A DNA stretch of 64,000 nt from Ventricola sp017626895 (lineage in GTDB: Bacteria > Bacillota > Clostridia > Christensenellales > Aristaeellaceae). Of this stretch, positions 1 to 9,012 are shown piece by piece. The notes beneath the pieces are model-generated. The model ran no database searches. It was not told the DNA's origin and saw nothing but the letters and a program-made list of their open reading frames with translations. The translations under genes and the position numbers were made by a program. Location of the stretch: positions 1 through 64,000 of the forward strand of contig JAGAHV010000006.1 of the NCBI GenBank assembly GCA_017626895.1, written 5' to 3'. Each line of letters begins with the position of its first letter. Within the stretch, counting starts at the first letter, position 1.

Positions 1-896
1 CGGTCTATCAGCTGTACTGGGATCATCTGGCGGGGCGGCTTGAACAGGCGACGAGTATCCTCAAGATTCCGGAGTACCTGATGTCAAAGCTGTGCGGAAA
101 CAGTGCTCATGAATACACCAATGCGACCACGACAGGGATGATCAATGCGGAAACGGGCGAATATGACTGGGAGATGATTCACCGTCTGGGGCTTCCGGAG
201 CGTCTTTTTGATACTCTTGAAAAGCCCGGAAAGTGCCTGGGCACCTATAAGGGAATGAAGGTCGTCCTGTGCGCCACGCATGACACCGGCAGCGCGGTGG
301 AGGGAATCCCCATGGACCAGAACATGCCCTACATCTCCTCGGGTACGTGGAGCTTGCTGGGCGTGAAGACGCCGCGACCGCTGACCGGCGAGGAAAGCCG
401 GCAGGGCAACTGGAGCAATGAGGGCGGCGTTGGGTATAACCGCTATCAGAAAAACATCATGGGTATGTGGCTCATCAATCGTCTGCGGGATGATCTCTGT
501 CCGGAGATGCCGTTCCCGGAGATTGTGGAACTGGCACAGAGCAGCACCTTTGATGAGGTGGTCAATGCGGATGATGCCTGTTTCCTGGCACCGGAGAGCA
601 TGAAAGCGGCATTTGACCAGGCCCTTGCGCATGGACCGGAGAAGCCTGGGGACTATTTCCGCTGTGCCTACCGGTCCCTGGCCGGCAGCTATGCGCGGGC
701 GGTTCTGGAACTGGAGCGAAATACCGGCAGCGCTTATTCCAGCCTGGTCATTGTGGGCGGCGGTGCAAAGAACGCCTTCCTGAACCATCTTACGGAGGAG
801 ACGACCGGTAAGACGGTGCTGGCGCTGCCGATTGAGGCGACGGCTCTGGGAAATCTGTATGTACAGATGCAGGCAGAGGAAAACGGTCAGGCCTGA
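1..896 (+). CDS. rhaB: Rhamnulokinase, C-terminal part (5' end outside window)
   Basis: ATP-dependent phosphorylation of L-rhamnulose to L-rhamnulose-1-phosphate, second step of cytoplasmic rhamnose catabolism. The reading frame is open from the window edge (first full codon at base 3), so the N-terminal part is missing. Visible are FGGY-kinase hallmarks: the HDTGSAV motif, the ISSGTWSLLG nucleotide-binding stretch and the VGGGAKN adenosine motif near the C-terminus. The gene is followed 77 bases later by rhamnulose-1-phosphate aldolase in the same direction, the usual rha order, which supports rhamnulokinase over other FGGY kinases. Confidence 0.9.
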   Translation, partial: VYQLYWDHLAGRLEQATSILKIPEYLMSKLCGNSAHEYTNATTTGMINAETGEYDWEMIHRLGLPERLFDTLEKPGKCLGTYKGMKVVLCATHDTGSAVEGIPMDQNMPYISSGTWSLLGVKTPRPLTGEESRQGNWSNEGGVGYNRYQKNIMGMWLINRLRDDLCPEMPFPEIVELAQSSTFDEVVNADDACFLAPESMKAAFDQALAHGPEKPGDYFRCAYRSLAGSYARAVLELERNTGSAYSSLVIVGGGAKNAFLNHLTEETTGKTVLALPIEATALGNLYVQMQAEENGQA

Positions 897-973
897 ACGG
901 GGCTGACCGGGCAAAAACGGAATGGTCTGACCTGTACAGGTCATGATTGTAAGAACATATGGAGGAATGACAA

Positions 974-1786
974 ATGAAACCGATACTAGAGGCACCGTTT
1001 CTGGTGGAAATGATCCGGACAACCACGAACATGTATAATCACGGCTGGGATGAGCGCAACGGAGGAAACATCTCGCTCCTGCTGGATGCCAAGGAGGTTG
1101 CACAGTATCTGGATGTGCGGCATGTCATCCGGACGATCCCGACCGGCTTTACCGCACCGGAGCTGGAGGGACGGTATTTTCTGGTGACCGGTACCGGCAA
1201 GTACTTCAAGAATGTCGAGGTGGCGCCGGATGTGAATCTGGGCATCGTGCGGCTTGCGGACAGCGGCCGTCAGGCAGAACTTCTCTGGGGCTTTACGGAC
1301 GGCGGCCAGTTTACCAGTGAGTTCCCGGCACATATGATGAGCCATGTGGCAAGACTGTCGGTGGATCCGGACAACCATGTGGTGATGCATTGCCATCCGG
1401 CCAACCTGCTGGCCATGACCTATGTCCACGATCTGGATGAACGGGCATTTACCCGTACGCTGTGGCAGATGTGCACGGAATGCATTGTGGTATTCCCTGA
1501 GGGCGTCAATGTGCTGCCCTGGATGCTCTGCGGTACCAACGAGATCGGCGAGGCCACGGCAGAGAAGATGAAGACGGCGCGTCTGGTCGTCTGGGCACAG
1601 CACGGCATTTACGGCGCCGGCAAGGACCTGGATGAGACCTTCGGCCTGATTGAGACGGCTGAGAAGGCGGCGGAAATCTATCTGAAGATTGCCCATCTGC
1701 CGCTCGTGAATACGATTTCGGATGATGCCATGCATCAGCTGGAAAAGCGCTTCGGGATTAAGGCACGCGCAGGCTATCTTGACTGA
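974..1786 (+). CDS. rhaD: Rhamnulose-1-phosphate aldolase
   Basis: Zinc-dependent class II aldolase that splits L-rhamnulose-1-phosphate into dihydroxyacetone phosphate and L-lactaldehyde. The 270-residue length is typical of the family. The expected zinc ligands are present: His139 and His141 in HCHP and His210 in WAQHGIYG, with catalytic Glu116 in SEFPAH. The start is set by GGAGG (about 960-964) in front of ATG. It sits directly after rhaB and before a zinc alcohol dehydrogenase that could handle the lactaldehyde product. Confidence 0.93.
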   Translation: MKPILEAPFLVEMIRTTTNMYNHGWDERNGGNISLLLDAKEVAQYLDVRHVIRTIPTGFTAPELEGRYFLVTGTGKYFKNVEVAPDVNLGIVRLADSGRQAELLWGFTDGGQFTSEFPAHMMSHVARLSVDPDNHVVMHCHPANLLAMTYVHDLDERAFTRTLWQMCTECIVVFPEGVNVLPWMLCGTNEIGEATAEKMKTARLVVWAQHGIYGAGKDLDETFGLIETAEKAAEIYLKIAHLPLVNTISDDAMHQLEKRFGIKARAGYLD

Positions 1787-1797
1787 GCTTCCTGACA

Positions 1798-1825
1798 GAT
1801 GAACAGCGGCCAAGGCCGCTTCATC
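1798..1825 (+). promoter_or_regulatory. Hairpin just upstream of the alcohol dehydrogenase RBS
   Basis: GATGAA, two bases, GCGGCC, AA, GGCCGC, TTCATC forms a 12-bp stem with one small internal bulge in the rhaD-alcohol dehydrogenase gap. There is no T-tract, and an AGAGGAG ribosome site follows closely. It is more likely an mRNA processing or stability element within the operon than a terminator. Confidence 0.45.
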
Positions 1826-1845
1826 GCTTAAAGAGGAGAAAGCAA

Positions 1846-2883
1846 ATGAAACAGCAGGTAATGACGGAACCGCGGAAAATCGTTTTTCGCACAGTGGAGA
1901 CGCCCACGGCACTGCCTGGCAAGGTTTTACTGAAGGTGCACCGGATCGGGGTGTGCGGGAGTGACATCCATGTCTATCACGGCACACACCCCTTTACCTC
2001 CTACCCGGTTACCCAGGGGCATGAGGTCAGCGCGGAGGTAGCGGCCCTGGGCGAAGGGGTGACAGGCCTGACCGTTGGCCAGAAAGTCACGGTGGAACCG
2101 CAGATCGTCTGCGGAAAGTGCTATCCCTGCCGGCATGGGAAATACAATCTCTGCGAAAAGCTGAAAGTCATGGGCTTCCAGGACACGGGCCTGGCCAGTG
2201 AGTTCTTTCTGGCGGATCCGGGGAGGATTACGCCGCTTCCGGAGAATCTCAGCTATGATGAGGGTGCCATGATTGAACCGCTGGCCGTGACGGTGCATGC
2301 GGCCAGGCGCTTCCCGGAGATCGACGGGGCCAATGTGGTGATTCTGGGCGCCGGGCCTATCGGCATTCTGCTGGCACAGTCCTGCCGGGCGGCCGGAGCG
2401 AAAAAGATCATGATTACCGATATCTCCGACCTGCGGCTGGACATTGCCCGCCGCCTTGGGGTGGATGTGGCCGTCAATACGCGCAGTGTGCCCTTTGAAA
2501 AAGCCATGCTGGATACCTTCGGGCCGGACCGGGCCGATGTGATCTATGACTGTGCCGGAAATGATATTTCCATGGGCGATGCCATTGCCAGTGCCAGAAA
2601 GGGCAGCACCATCATTCTGGTCGCCGTCTTTGGAAAGAAAGCAAATGTGGATCTGGCTGTGCTCAATGATCACGAGCTGGATCTGAACACCAGCATGATG
2701 TACCGGCATGAGGATTATGTACAGGCCATTGAATGGGTGAATGAGGGGAAAATTCAGTTGAAGCCGCTGATTTCAAAGCATTTCCCGTTCTCGGAGTACC
2801 TGACCGCCTATCAGTACATCGACGACAACCGCGAGGCTGTGATGAAGGTCATCGTGGATGTGGATCGCTGGGAGGACAAATGA
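1846..2883 (+). CDS. Zinc-dependent medium-chain alcohol/polyol dehydrogenase
   Basis: Member of the MDR zinc dehydrogenases (sorbitol, threonine and galactitol-phosphate dehydrogenase group), 345 residues. Catalytic zinc ligands are visible as Cys37 in GVCGSD and His59-Glu60 in QGHE. The structural zinc site is Cys89, Cys92, Cys95 and Cys103. A Rossmann NAD(P) motif (GAGPIG) lies near residue 165. Because it follows rhaB and rhaD and has an AGAGGAG ribosome site, it probably reduces L-lactaldehyde or another product of rhamnose breakdown. That substrate is inference; iron-type FucO is the classical enzyme for this step. Confidence 0.8.
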   Translation: MKQQVMTEPRKIVFRTVETPTALPGKVLLKVHRIGVCGSDIHVYHGTHPFTSYPVTQGHEVSAEVAALGEGVTGLTVGQKVTVEPQIVCGKCYPCRHGKYNLCEKLKVMGFQDTGLASEFFLADPGRITPLPENLSYDEGAMIEPLAVTVHAARRFPEIDGANVVILGAGPIGILLAQSCRAAGAKKIMITDISDLRLDIARRLGVDVAVNTRSVPFEKAMLDTFGPDRADVIYDCAGNDISMGDAIASARKGSTIILVAVFGKKANVDLAVLNDHELDLNTSMMYRHEDYVQAIEWVNEGKIQLKPLISKHFPFSEYLTAYQYIDDNREAVMKVIVDVDRWEDK

Positions 2884-2887
2884 AAGA

Positions 2888-2914
2888 ACCGGGGCCGGCT
2901 GTGCCGGCCCCGGT
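2888..2914. terminator. Terminator-like hairpin between the rha operon and the HD-GYP gene
   Basis: A perfect 12-bp GC-rich stem (ACCGGGGCCGGC, loop TGT, GCCGGCCCCGGT) lies between two convergent genes. No clean T-run follows on the plus strand; TTCTTT follows on the minus strand. It probably ends transcription from both sides. Confidence 0.6.
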
Positions 2915-2922
2915 ATTCCTGA

Positions 2923-4176
2923 CTACTCCTCCGGAGTGTTTTTGAGGGATTCAAAATAGCGGCGTCCCTGGATATGGGACTGAATATCCCGCTCCGCGTC
3001 AATGGCGTCATAGTTGTCCAGGAGACATTCGACAATGATGGGGGACAGGGTGCCGTTGGTGACGTTTTCACGCATGACCTGAATGGCCTTGTCCTTGGGC
3101 ATGCCTTTCCGGTACGGACGCTCTTCCGTGATGGCGGAAAAGATGTCCGCGCAGGCCATGATGCGGGAGCCGAAGGGGATCTTGTCCGCCGAGAGACGGA
3201 ACGGATAGCCGTTTCCGTTCAGCTTTTCATGATGGAGGCCGGCCCAGAGGGTAATCTGTTCAAACCCCTGAACGTCCTGAAGGAAGATCGTGGTGTAATA
3301 GGCGTGTTCCTTGATGATGTTGAACTCCTCATCCGTCAGGCGGCCCGGCTTTTCCAGGATTTCCCTGGGGATTTTCAGCTTGCCCAGGTCGTGCAGATGG
3401 CCGGCGATCCGCATGAGCAGCTGCTCCTCGCCGGACATCCCGGAAAGGCGCGCCAGTTCAACCGCCGTGGCGGCCACTCCGGCGGAGTGCATGGCGGTAA
3501 AGGGCGAACGGAAGTCGATGATCAGGGAAACGACTTCGGTCAGGGACTGGGTTCGTTCCAGGGTCAGCGGTGTGCTGGTCGGAAGGAAATCCAGAAACGC
3601 CTCCGGACGGATGACCAGGTCCAGCCAGACCGATTCAATCTGACTGAGTTCAAGGAAGGCATCGATGACCCGGGAACTGAAGAAATGTTCGTTTTCCCGA
3701 AGGCTCTCAGAAAGGGTTTTGACCTGATTGAGAACCGGAATGTCCGGCCGGAGATGAAGGGAAATATAATCCGCCGTACGGATGATGAAACCCGCATCCA
3801 TGATGTCCCTGAAGTTTGTCACGGGCCGCAGCAGGTTGGTGCGTGACAGGAGATTGCTGGTAAGCACGGAGGCAAGAGGCTTTGTCTGCGGGAGAAGCTG
3901 CAGAATCTCGGCACTTTTCTTTGCCAGGGCAAACGGATTCTTCTCTGGCTCTATCCGGCTGGAATCCGGCCCGAGAATGATGGAGCCGACATCGTGCAGA
4001 AGGCCTGCGTAGAGGACATGCTGCTGCATGCTTTCCGGCATCTGCAGCTGCCGGGCGAGCCGGCAGGCGAGATAGGCGACCTGCTGATGGTGATTTTGCA
4101 CCTCGGGCGAAATGAGGTTCATTGCCGCTGCAAAGCCGCGGATCAGTTCGCGCAGTTCGGTAAAGGTCTGTTTCAT
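2923..4176 (-). CDS. HD-GYP domain phosphodiesterase with an additional N-terminal HD domain
   Basis: Predicted cyclic-di-GMP phosphodiesterase, cytoplasmic, 417 residues from the chosen ATG at 4176, which has GGAG six bases upstream. The frame is open to 4344 but the extra sequence is unlike protein. The N-terminal half carries a first HD-like region (LLHDVGS near residue 60). The C-terminal half carries the complete HD-GYP signature: HD at 262-263, HHEKLNGNGYP at 315-325 and a downstream ACADIF segment. There is no membrane segment or receiver domain. It lies divergent to the metallo-beta-lactamase gene. With the GGDEF genes elsewhere in the window it indicates active c-di-GMP signalling. 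Confidence 0.85.
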   Translation of the reverse strand: MKQTFTELRELIRGFAAAMNLISPEVQNHHQQVAYLACRLARQLQMPESMQQHVLYAGLLHDVGSIILGPDSSRIEPEKNPFALAKKSAEILQLLPQTKPLASVLTSNLLSRTNLLRPVTNFRDIMDAGFIIRTADYISLHLRPDIPVLNQVKTLSESLRENEHFFSSRVIDAFLELSQIESVWLDLVIRPEAFLDFLPTSTPLTLERTQSLTEVVSLIIDFRSPFTAMHSAGVAATAVELARLSGMSGEEQLLMRIAGHLHDLGKLKIPREILEKPGRLTDEEFNIIKEHAYYTTIFLQDVQGFEQITLWAGLHHEKLNGNGYPFRLSADKIPFGSRIMACADIFSAITEERPYRKGMPKDKAIQVMRENVTNGTLSPIIVECLLDNYDAIDAERDIQSHIQGRRYFESLKNTPEE

Positions 4177-4344
4177 GGAATCTCCATTCTCTGAATGAGC
4201 ACCGCCCGGTCTTGGAACGGTGCATGGGATGATGCAGTTTTGATAACGATGCAGGTGCCCGGCCATTGCCCTGGTCCGCGCGAAACGGAACGGAGCAGGA
4301 CGGACCTGGAAGCTGCTGACGGAATTATACCGGGAGAGAAACAA

Positions 4345-5481
4345 TTGATCAATAGGAATGACGGAAGAGCCGGAAAAACCGGACCCGCAATATGCCGGGA
4401 GATGGACAGGAAGATGTCCGGCATCCTTCGCATCTGCCGGGAAATGCTGGTCCTGTCAATGCTCATATGGATGCTGGGCTCCTCTGCGCTGGCCTCGCTT
4501 GAGATCCATTTTCTGGATGTGGGGCAGGGGGATGCGGCCATAGTTCTGTGTGACGGGAAAGTCATGATGATTGACGGGGGAAAGCCGGAAAACAGTCAGT
4601 TCATCTACAGCTACCTGACCGGGACCCTTGGCCTGTCCGGGATCGATGTCATGGTTTTGTCCCATCCCCACAGCGATCATGCGGGCGGCCTGTCCGCGGC
4701 CCTTGCGGCGTGCCGGACAGAGCGGATCCTGACGCCGATCTATTACTATAATGATCCTGTTTTCCTCCGCTTCCGGGACCTGGCGGCAGAGCAGAACCTG
4801 ATGTTTGAGATGCCGCTGGCCGGAACGACAATGTCGCTGGGGGCAGCAGAGATTTCTTTTCTGGCACCTTACAAACTATTCGGGGATACCAATGACAATT
4901 CCATCATGATGCGTCTTTCGTATGGGAATACCTCGTTTCTTTTTACGGGGGATGCTGAAATCCCGGAGGAGATGGAGGCACTTGAGCGTGCGCCGGAGCT
5001 GCTTCGGGCAGATGTGCTGAAAGTAGGGCATCACGGGAGCAGTTCCTCCAGCGGGGAGGACTTTCTCAATGCGGTAAAGCCCCGGGCAGCACTGATTGGC
5101 GTTGGGATCGAAAATACGTACGGCCATCCTGCACGTGATGTGCTTGAACGGTTTCGGGCCATGGGCACACAGGTATTTCGGACGGATCTTCACGGAACGG
5201 TGGTCCTTACCAGTGACGGGAATTCCATTTCGGTCAGGACGGAGAGAATGCCCAATGACCCTGACAGCGTCTATACACTGTCCTGGGCGGAGCTGACTCC
5301 GGAGCTGACGCAGGAGCATCCGGCAGCGGAATACTATGTCGGGAATATGAAATCGCAAAGATTTCACTTGCCTGAATGCGAAGGGGCGGTTAAAATGAGT
5401 GAGAAAAACAAAACCCGTTTCGAAACAAGAGAGGAAGCAATTCAGGCCGGATACAAGCCGTGCGGAACCTGTAAGCCATAA
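4345..5481 (+). CDS. Secreted ComEC-like metallo-beta-lactamase-fold hydrolase
   Basis: MBL-fold protein resembling the extracellular domain of competence protein ComEC. After a hydrophobic signal segment (ending SSALA) come FLDVGQGDA, the metal motif SHPHSDHAGG, FTGDA and KVGHHGS. The C-terminus has a small module with GN..S..FH...C and PCGTC, the Ada-type zinc-binding pattern often fused to such proteins. The start is uncertain: TTG at 4345 has GGGAG eight bases upstream, while ATGs at 4402 and 4414 have poor sites. The family includes phosphodiesterases and nucleases; the substrate here is unknown. No competence channel is attached. Confidence 0.8.
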   Translation: MINRNDGRAGKTGPAICREMDRKMSGILRICREMLVLSMLIWMLGSSALASLEIHFLDVGQGDAAIVLCDGKVMMIDGGKPENSQFIYSYLTGTLGLSGIDVMVLSHPHSDHAGGLSAALAACRTERILTPIYYYNDPVFLRFRDLAAEQNLMFEMPLAGTTMSLGAAEISFLAPYKLFGDTNDNSIMMRLSYGNTSFLFTGDAEIPEEMEALERAPELLRADVLKVGHHGSSSSSGEDFLNAVKPRAALIGVGIENTYGHPARDVLERFRAMGTQVFRTDLHGTVVLTSDGNSISVRTERMPNDPDSVYTLSWAELTPELTQEHPAAEYYVGNMKSQRFHLPECEGAVKMSEKNKTRFETREEAIQAGYKPCGTCKP

Positions 5482-5560
5482 TCAGCACGGAGAACGGAAC
5501 AGAGGCGGGATTCTGTCAGGATACAGAATGCCTGTTGACAGGCCGGGGGAAACGAGAAAA

Positions 5561-6535
5561 ATGAACAGAAACAATTATCTTCATACCGCATGGAATACGC
5601 CGTTTATTGAGCAGCGGGCGGATCCGTATATAACACATGTGGGAAATGCGTGGTACTTTACTGCCTCCATTCCCAGTTACGATGCAATTGTCCTCAGAAG
5701 GGCAGATTCACTGAACGGGCTGCCGCAGGCAGAGGAGAAAGTCCTGTGGCGCAGCCATGCCAGCGGGCCTATGAGCATGCATATCTGGGCGCCGGAGATT
5801 CACCGGTGGGGCGATAAGTGGATGATCTATTTTGCCGCCGGTGAAAAAGAGGATATCTGGCGCATCCGGCCATATGCGCTGATGTGCACCGGCGATGATC
5901 CCATGCGGGATGAATGGGTCGAATGCGGCATGCTCACACGGCACAGGGATGATCCGTTCAGCTTTACGGAGTTTTCCCTGGACATGACCGTTTTCAGCCA
6001 TGGCGGGAAGACCTATTGTGTGTGGGCGGAGAAGGTCAGTGTAGGACGGAAGATTTCGAATCTGTATATTGCCGAGATGACCGGACCCACGACGCTGGGA
6101 ACCCCGCAGATGCTGCTGAGCTCGCCCACGTATGCCTGGGAGCGCCATGAGTTCTGGGTCAACGAGGGACCCGCGTTCCTCAGGGAAGGAAACCGGGTGT
6201 ACCTGACCTATTCAGCCAGTGATACCAGCCCGGCATACTGTATGGGGCTTCTCTGGGCGGATGCGGACGCGGACCTCATGGACATTTCCTGCTGGCACAA
6301 GCTGAATCATCCCGTCCTTCAGACGGATGCAGCGAAAGGCCTGTATGGTCCGGGGCACAACAGCTTTTTCCGGGGGGAAAATGGCCTGGTCTACACCGCC
6401 TATCATGCCCGTCAGTACGACGAGATCATCGGGGATCCGCTGTACGATCCCAACCGTCACTGCTATATCATGCGGCTGGATTTTGAAAACGGGCTTCCGG
6501 TTTTCCGGTATGAAAATCAGCAGTTTCAGCCGTGA
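5561..6535 (+). CDS. Glycoside hydrolase, GH43-like (arabinofuranosidase/xylosidase type)
   Basis: Five-bladed beta-propeller glycosidase-like protein, 324 residues, with no signal peptide. The sequence shows an early Asp in RADPYI, the SMHIWAPEIHRW segment typical of GH43 (WAPEI) and a late VNEGPAFL that would hold the acid Glu. The nearest clan-F activity is alpha-L-arabinofuranosidase, but the exact substrate cannot be read from sequence. ATG at 5561 follows GGGGGAA. A GH27 alpha-galactosidase follows in the same direction, so the two probably trim an arabinose/galactose side-chain glycan in the cytoplasm. Confidence 0.75.
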   Translation: MNRNNYLHTAWNTPFIEQRADPYITHVGNAWYFTASIPSYDAIVLRRADSLNGLPQAEEKVLWRSHASGPMSMHIWAPEIHRWGDKWMIYFAAGEKEDIWRIRPYALMCTGDDPMRDEWVECGMLTRHRDDPFSFTEFSLDMTVFSHGGKTYCVWAEKVSVGRKISNLYIAEMTGPTTLGTPQMLLSSPTYAWERHEFWVNEGPAFLREGNRVYLTYSASDTSPAYCMGLLWADADADLMDISCWHKLNHPVLQTDAAKGLYGPGHNSFFRGENGLVYTAYHARQYDEIIGDPLYDPNRHCYIMRLDFENGLPVFRYENQQFQP

Positions 6536-6659
6536 AATACCCGGGCAAATGAATATGAGGAAGTGGCCCTGCCGCGCAGCGACAGATTGTCAGATCTAGG
6601 CCATGACAAAGCCACTCAGGCAACTGACCAACAGTGAGGCATGCAAAGGAGGAAGAGCG

Positions 6660-7913
6660 ATGCTTGCTTTTGTACCGCCAATGGGCTGGAACAGCTGGGA
6701 CTGTTACGGTGCCAGCGTGAACGAGGAAACGGTTCGCCGAAATGCGGAATACATGGCGAAATATCTCAAACCCTTCGGATGGGAATATGTGGTGGTGGAC
6801 ATCGAGTGGTATCAGCCGACCGCGGCCACCCATGAATACATTCCGTTTGCGGCGCTGAACATGGATGAATACGGACGCCTGATTCCGGCGGAAAACCGGT
6901 TCCCAAGTGCCGCCGGCGGGAAAGGATTCGGTCCGCTGGCGGAGTTTGTTCACTCCCTTGGACTGAAATTCGGCATTCACATCATGCGCGGCCTGCCGCG
7001 GATGGCAGCCCATCAGCATCTGCCGATTGTCGGAAGCCACTATACGTGCAGCGATGCAGCAAACCCGGCGGATGTCTGTGCATGGAATCCGGACATGTAT
7101 GGCCTTCGTGCCGATACGCCGGCGGCAAAGGCGTATTATGACCGGCTGTTCCAGCTGTACGCCGAATGGGGCGTGGATTTTGTCAAATGCGACGACATTG
7201 CACGGGAATATCCCCGGTGTGCACGTGAGATTGAGCTGATTTCAGAGGCCAGCAGGAACTGCGGGAGGGAGATTGTGCTCAGCCTCTCGCCGGGACCGGC
7301 ACCGCTGGAGCGGGCGGAACATCTCAAGAAGTATGCCAACATGTGGCGGATCACGGATGATTTCTGGGATGAATGGCCGCTGCTCCTCGGAATGTTTGAG
7401 CGGGCGGAAAAGTGGTGCATTCATTCGGGTCCCGGTCACTGGCCGGATGCGGACATGCTGCCGGTCGGGGCGCTGCGCCAGTGTTATCCGGATCATCCCC
7501 GGGGCAACTGGACCCAGTTCACGGAGGCGGAGCAGCGGACCATGATGACGCTGTGGTGCATGATGCGTTCCCCCCTGATGATTGGCGGCGAGCTGACAAA
7601 GAATGATCCGTTCACGCTGTCCCTTCTGACCAATAAGGAACTGCTGGAAATGGAGAAGAATACGGCCGCGTCACGTCCGCTCTGTCGGGATGAGAAGTCC
7701 TGCGTCTGGTGTGCGTACAGGCAGGACGGAAACCGTTATGTGGCAGCATTCAATCTTTCGGAGGAAAGTCAGACGATTCGTGTATCGCCTGAAAGCCTTG
7801 AGGCCACGCCGCGGTCGGCGAAGGAACTGTGGACCGGCAGACAGAGTGCGGATTCGGTTCTTGAGGCAAATCTGGGGCCGCACGATGTGGCTCTGTGGGC
7901 TGTTGAAATCTGA
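6660..7913 (+). CDS. Alpha-galactosidase, GH27 family
   Basis: Removes terminal alpha-D-galactose (possibly beta-L-arabinopyranose) residues. The 417-residue protein opens with PPMGWNSWDCYG, the GH27 signature. The nucleophile is expected in DFVKCDD and the acid/base in RITDDFWD. GHWPDADML and RSPLMIGG are family landmarks, followed by a C-terminal beta-sandwich. The start at 6660 is set by AAAGGAGG; the in-frame ATG at 6603 is unlikely. There is no signal peptide. It is followed by a strong terminator, closing the two-gene GH43/GH27 unit. Confidence 0.9.
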   Translation: MLAFVPPMGWNSWDCYGASVNEETVRRNAEYMAKYLKPFGWEYVVVDIEWYQPTAATHEYIPFAALNMDEYGRLIPAENRFPSAAGGKGFGPLAEFVHSLGLKFGIHIMRGLPRMAAHQHLPIVGSHYTCSDAANPADVCAWNPDMYGLRADTPAAKAYYDRLFQLYAEWGVDFVKCDDIAREYPRCAREIELISEASRNCGREIVLSLSPGPAPLERAEHLKKYANMWRITDDFWDEWPLLLGMFERAEKWCIHSGPGHWPDADMLPVGALRQCYPDHPRGNWTQFTEAEQRTMMTLWCMMRSPLMIGGELTKNDPFTLSLLTNKELLEMEKNTAASRPLCRDEKSCVWCAYRQDGNRYVAAFNLSEESQTIRVSPESLEATPRSAKELWTGRQSADSVLEANLGPHDVALWAVEI

Positions 7914-7935
7914 AGACGGATCAGAATTGAACAGG

Positions 7936-7980
7936 AAGACCGGCCCATCTGCTTTGTCAGATGGGCCGGTCTTGAATTTT
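7936..7980. terminator. Strong bidirectional intrinsic terminator
   Basis: A 16-bp perfect stem (7936-7951 with 7958-7973, core GACCGGCCCATCTG) is followed by TTTT on the plus strand. It lies between the convergent GH27 gene and the small membrane protein gene and serves both. Confidence 0.88.
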
Positions 7981-8468
7981 CAGACGTTGAACCGGATGAT
8001 GACGGCAGTTTCCGGCAGACGGCTCAGAATATAGTCGCTGATCTGCTCCCCGTTACTCTCAGGCAGCCGGATGTGATTGGTTCGGGATCCGTCGTCTAGC
8101 TCAATATACCTGGAGGAGACCCGGACACTTTTGACCTTCTTATAAACAGTGAAGATGGCCGCTCTGCCATAGCCGTTTTTCACACAGACATCATCGACGG
8201 TATAGGTTTCATAAGGATTGGATGCATGGGCCTGCAGGAGGAGAATCGGGACGGCGATGAGGAGGACGACGCCGATGGGAATGAGAAAGATCCAAAGCTG
8301 CATGTCCTGACCGTGGGGAACAGGCATGAGCAGATAAAGAAAAAATATGAAGAGAATGACCGCGATGATGGCAATGATCCCCTTTCGGGTATTGTTTTGC
8401 TGCTGAGACCGGGTGATAGGGGCGGACCAGGTAAAGGGGACAGAAAAGTCCGGAGTGGTGCTGTTCAT
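7980..8468 (-). CDS. Small membrane protein of unknown function
   Basis: 162 residues with two hydrophobic helices (about 30-48 and 58-78) separated by a short loop, then a soluble, beta-rich C-terminal half containing YKKVKSVRVSSRYIELDD. This tail resembles the small PH-like or regulatory domains found after two helices in many Bacillota membrane proteins, but no family can be named. The stop codon touches the terminator at 7936-7980. Its upstream neighbour on the same strand is a GNAT gene 100 bases away. Confidence 0.65.
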   Translation of the reverse strand: MNSTTPDFSVPFTWSAPITRSQQQNNTRKGIIAIIAVILFIFFLYLLMPVPHGQDMQLWIFLIPIGVVLLIAVPILLLQAHASNPYETYTVDDVCVKNGYGRAAIFTVYKKVKSVRVSSRYIELDDGSRTNHIRLPESNGEQISDYILSRLPETAVIIRFNV

Positions 8469-8568
8469 ATATTTTCCCTTTCTCCTGTCTGTACAGGAAA
8501 AGTGATGCAGAACCGGTGTTTGCAGAAAGCCGGGGATTCCGGGACGGATTTTGGAAACGGCAGGGAGA

Positions 8569-9012
8569 TCAGAATGGCCTGCGCAAAATGATCATGTCCG
8601 TGAGCCGGATGCCGCATTCGATGATCGGATGGTCGTAATGTTCCGTGAAGAAATTCGGAATGACATGTGAACGGACAAAACCGCATTTTTCGTAAAAGGG
8701 AATGGTCAGAGGACTGTCACCGGTTCCCACCTGGAGGACCGTGAACCGGTCCCGGAAGGTGTCAAGCAGATACCGGATCAGGGCTTTTGCATAGCCTTTC
8801 CCCTGATCATCCGGAACGGTTGCGATATTTTTGATTTCGAGAATGCCGTTTCCCTCATCGGTTACGACGCATTCGCAGCGGATGCCGTGATCATCCAGGA
8901 CGAACATCCTGCCCCGGCTGAGATAGCGGTCAATCATCTCCTCCTGCTCATCTGCCAGCAGAAGGAGAGGAAGAAGGGATTTCTTGTTCGATGTGATTTC
9001 GTAGATCTCCAT
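8569..9012 (-). CDS. GNAT-family N-acetyltransferase
   Basis: 147 residues from ATG at 9012, which follows GAGGAGG with eight bases of spacing; the frame is open to 9069 but lacks a better site. The acetyl-CoA-binding motif A is visible as IATVPDDQGKGYAKALIRYLL, and motif B as PFYEKCGF. The acceptor is unknown. It belongs to small stand-alone acetyltransferases common in Clostridia. Expression with the small membrane protein downstream is possible. Confidence 0.82.
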   Translation of the reverse strand: MEIYEITSNKKSLLPLLLLADEQEEMIDRYLSRGRMFVLDDHGIRCECVVTDEGNGILEIKNIATVPDDQGKGYAKALIRYLLDTFRDRFTVLQVGTGDSPLTIPFYEKCGFVRSHVIPNFFTEHYDHPIIECGIRLTDMIILRRPF

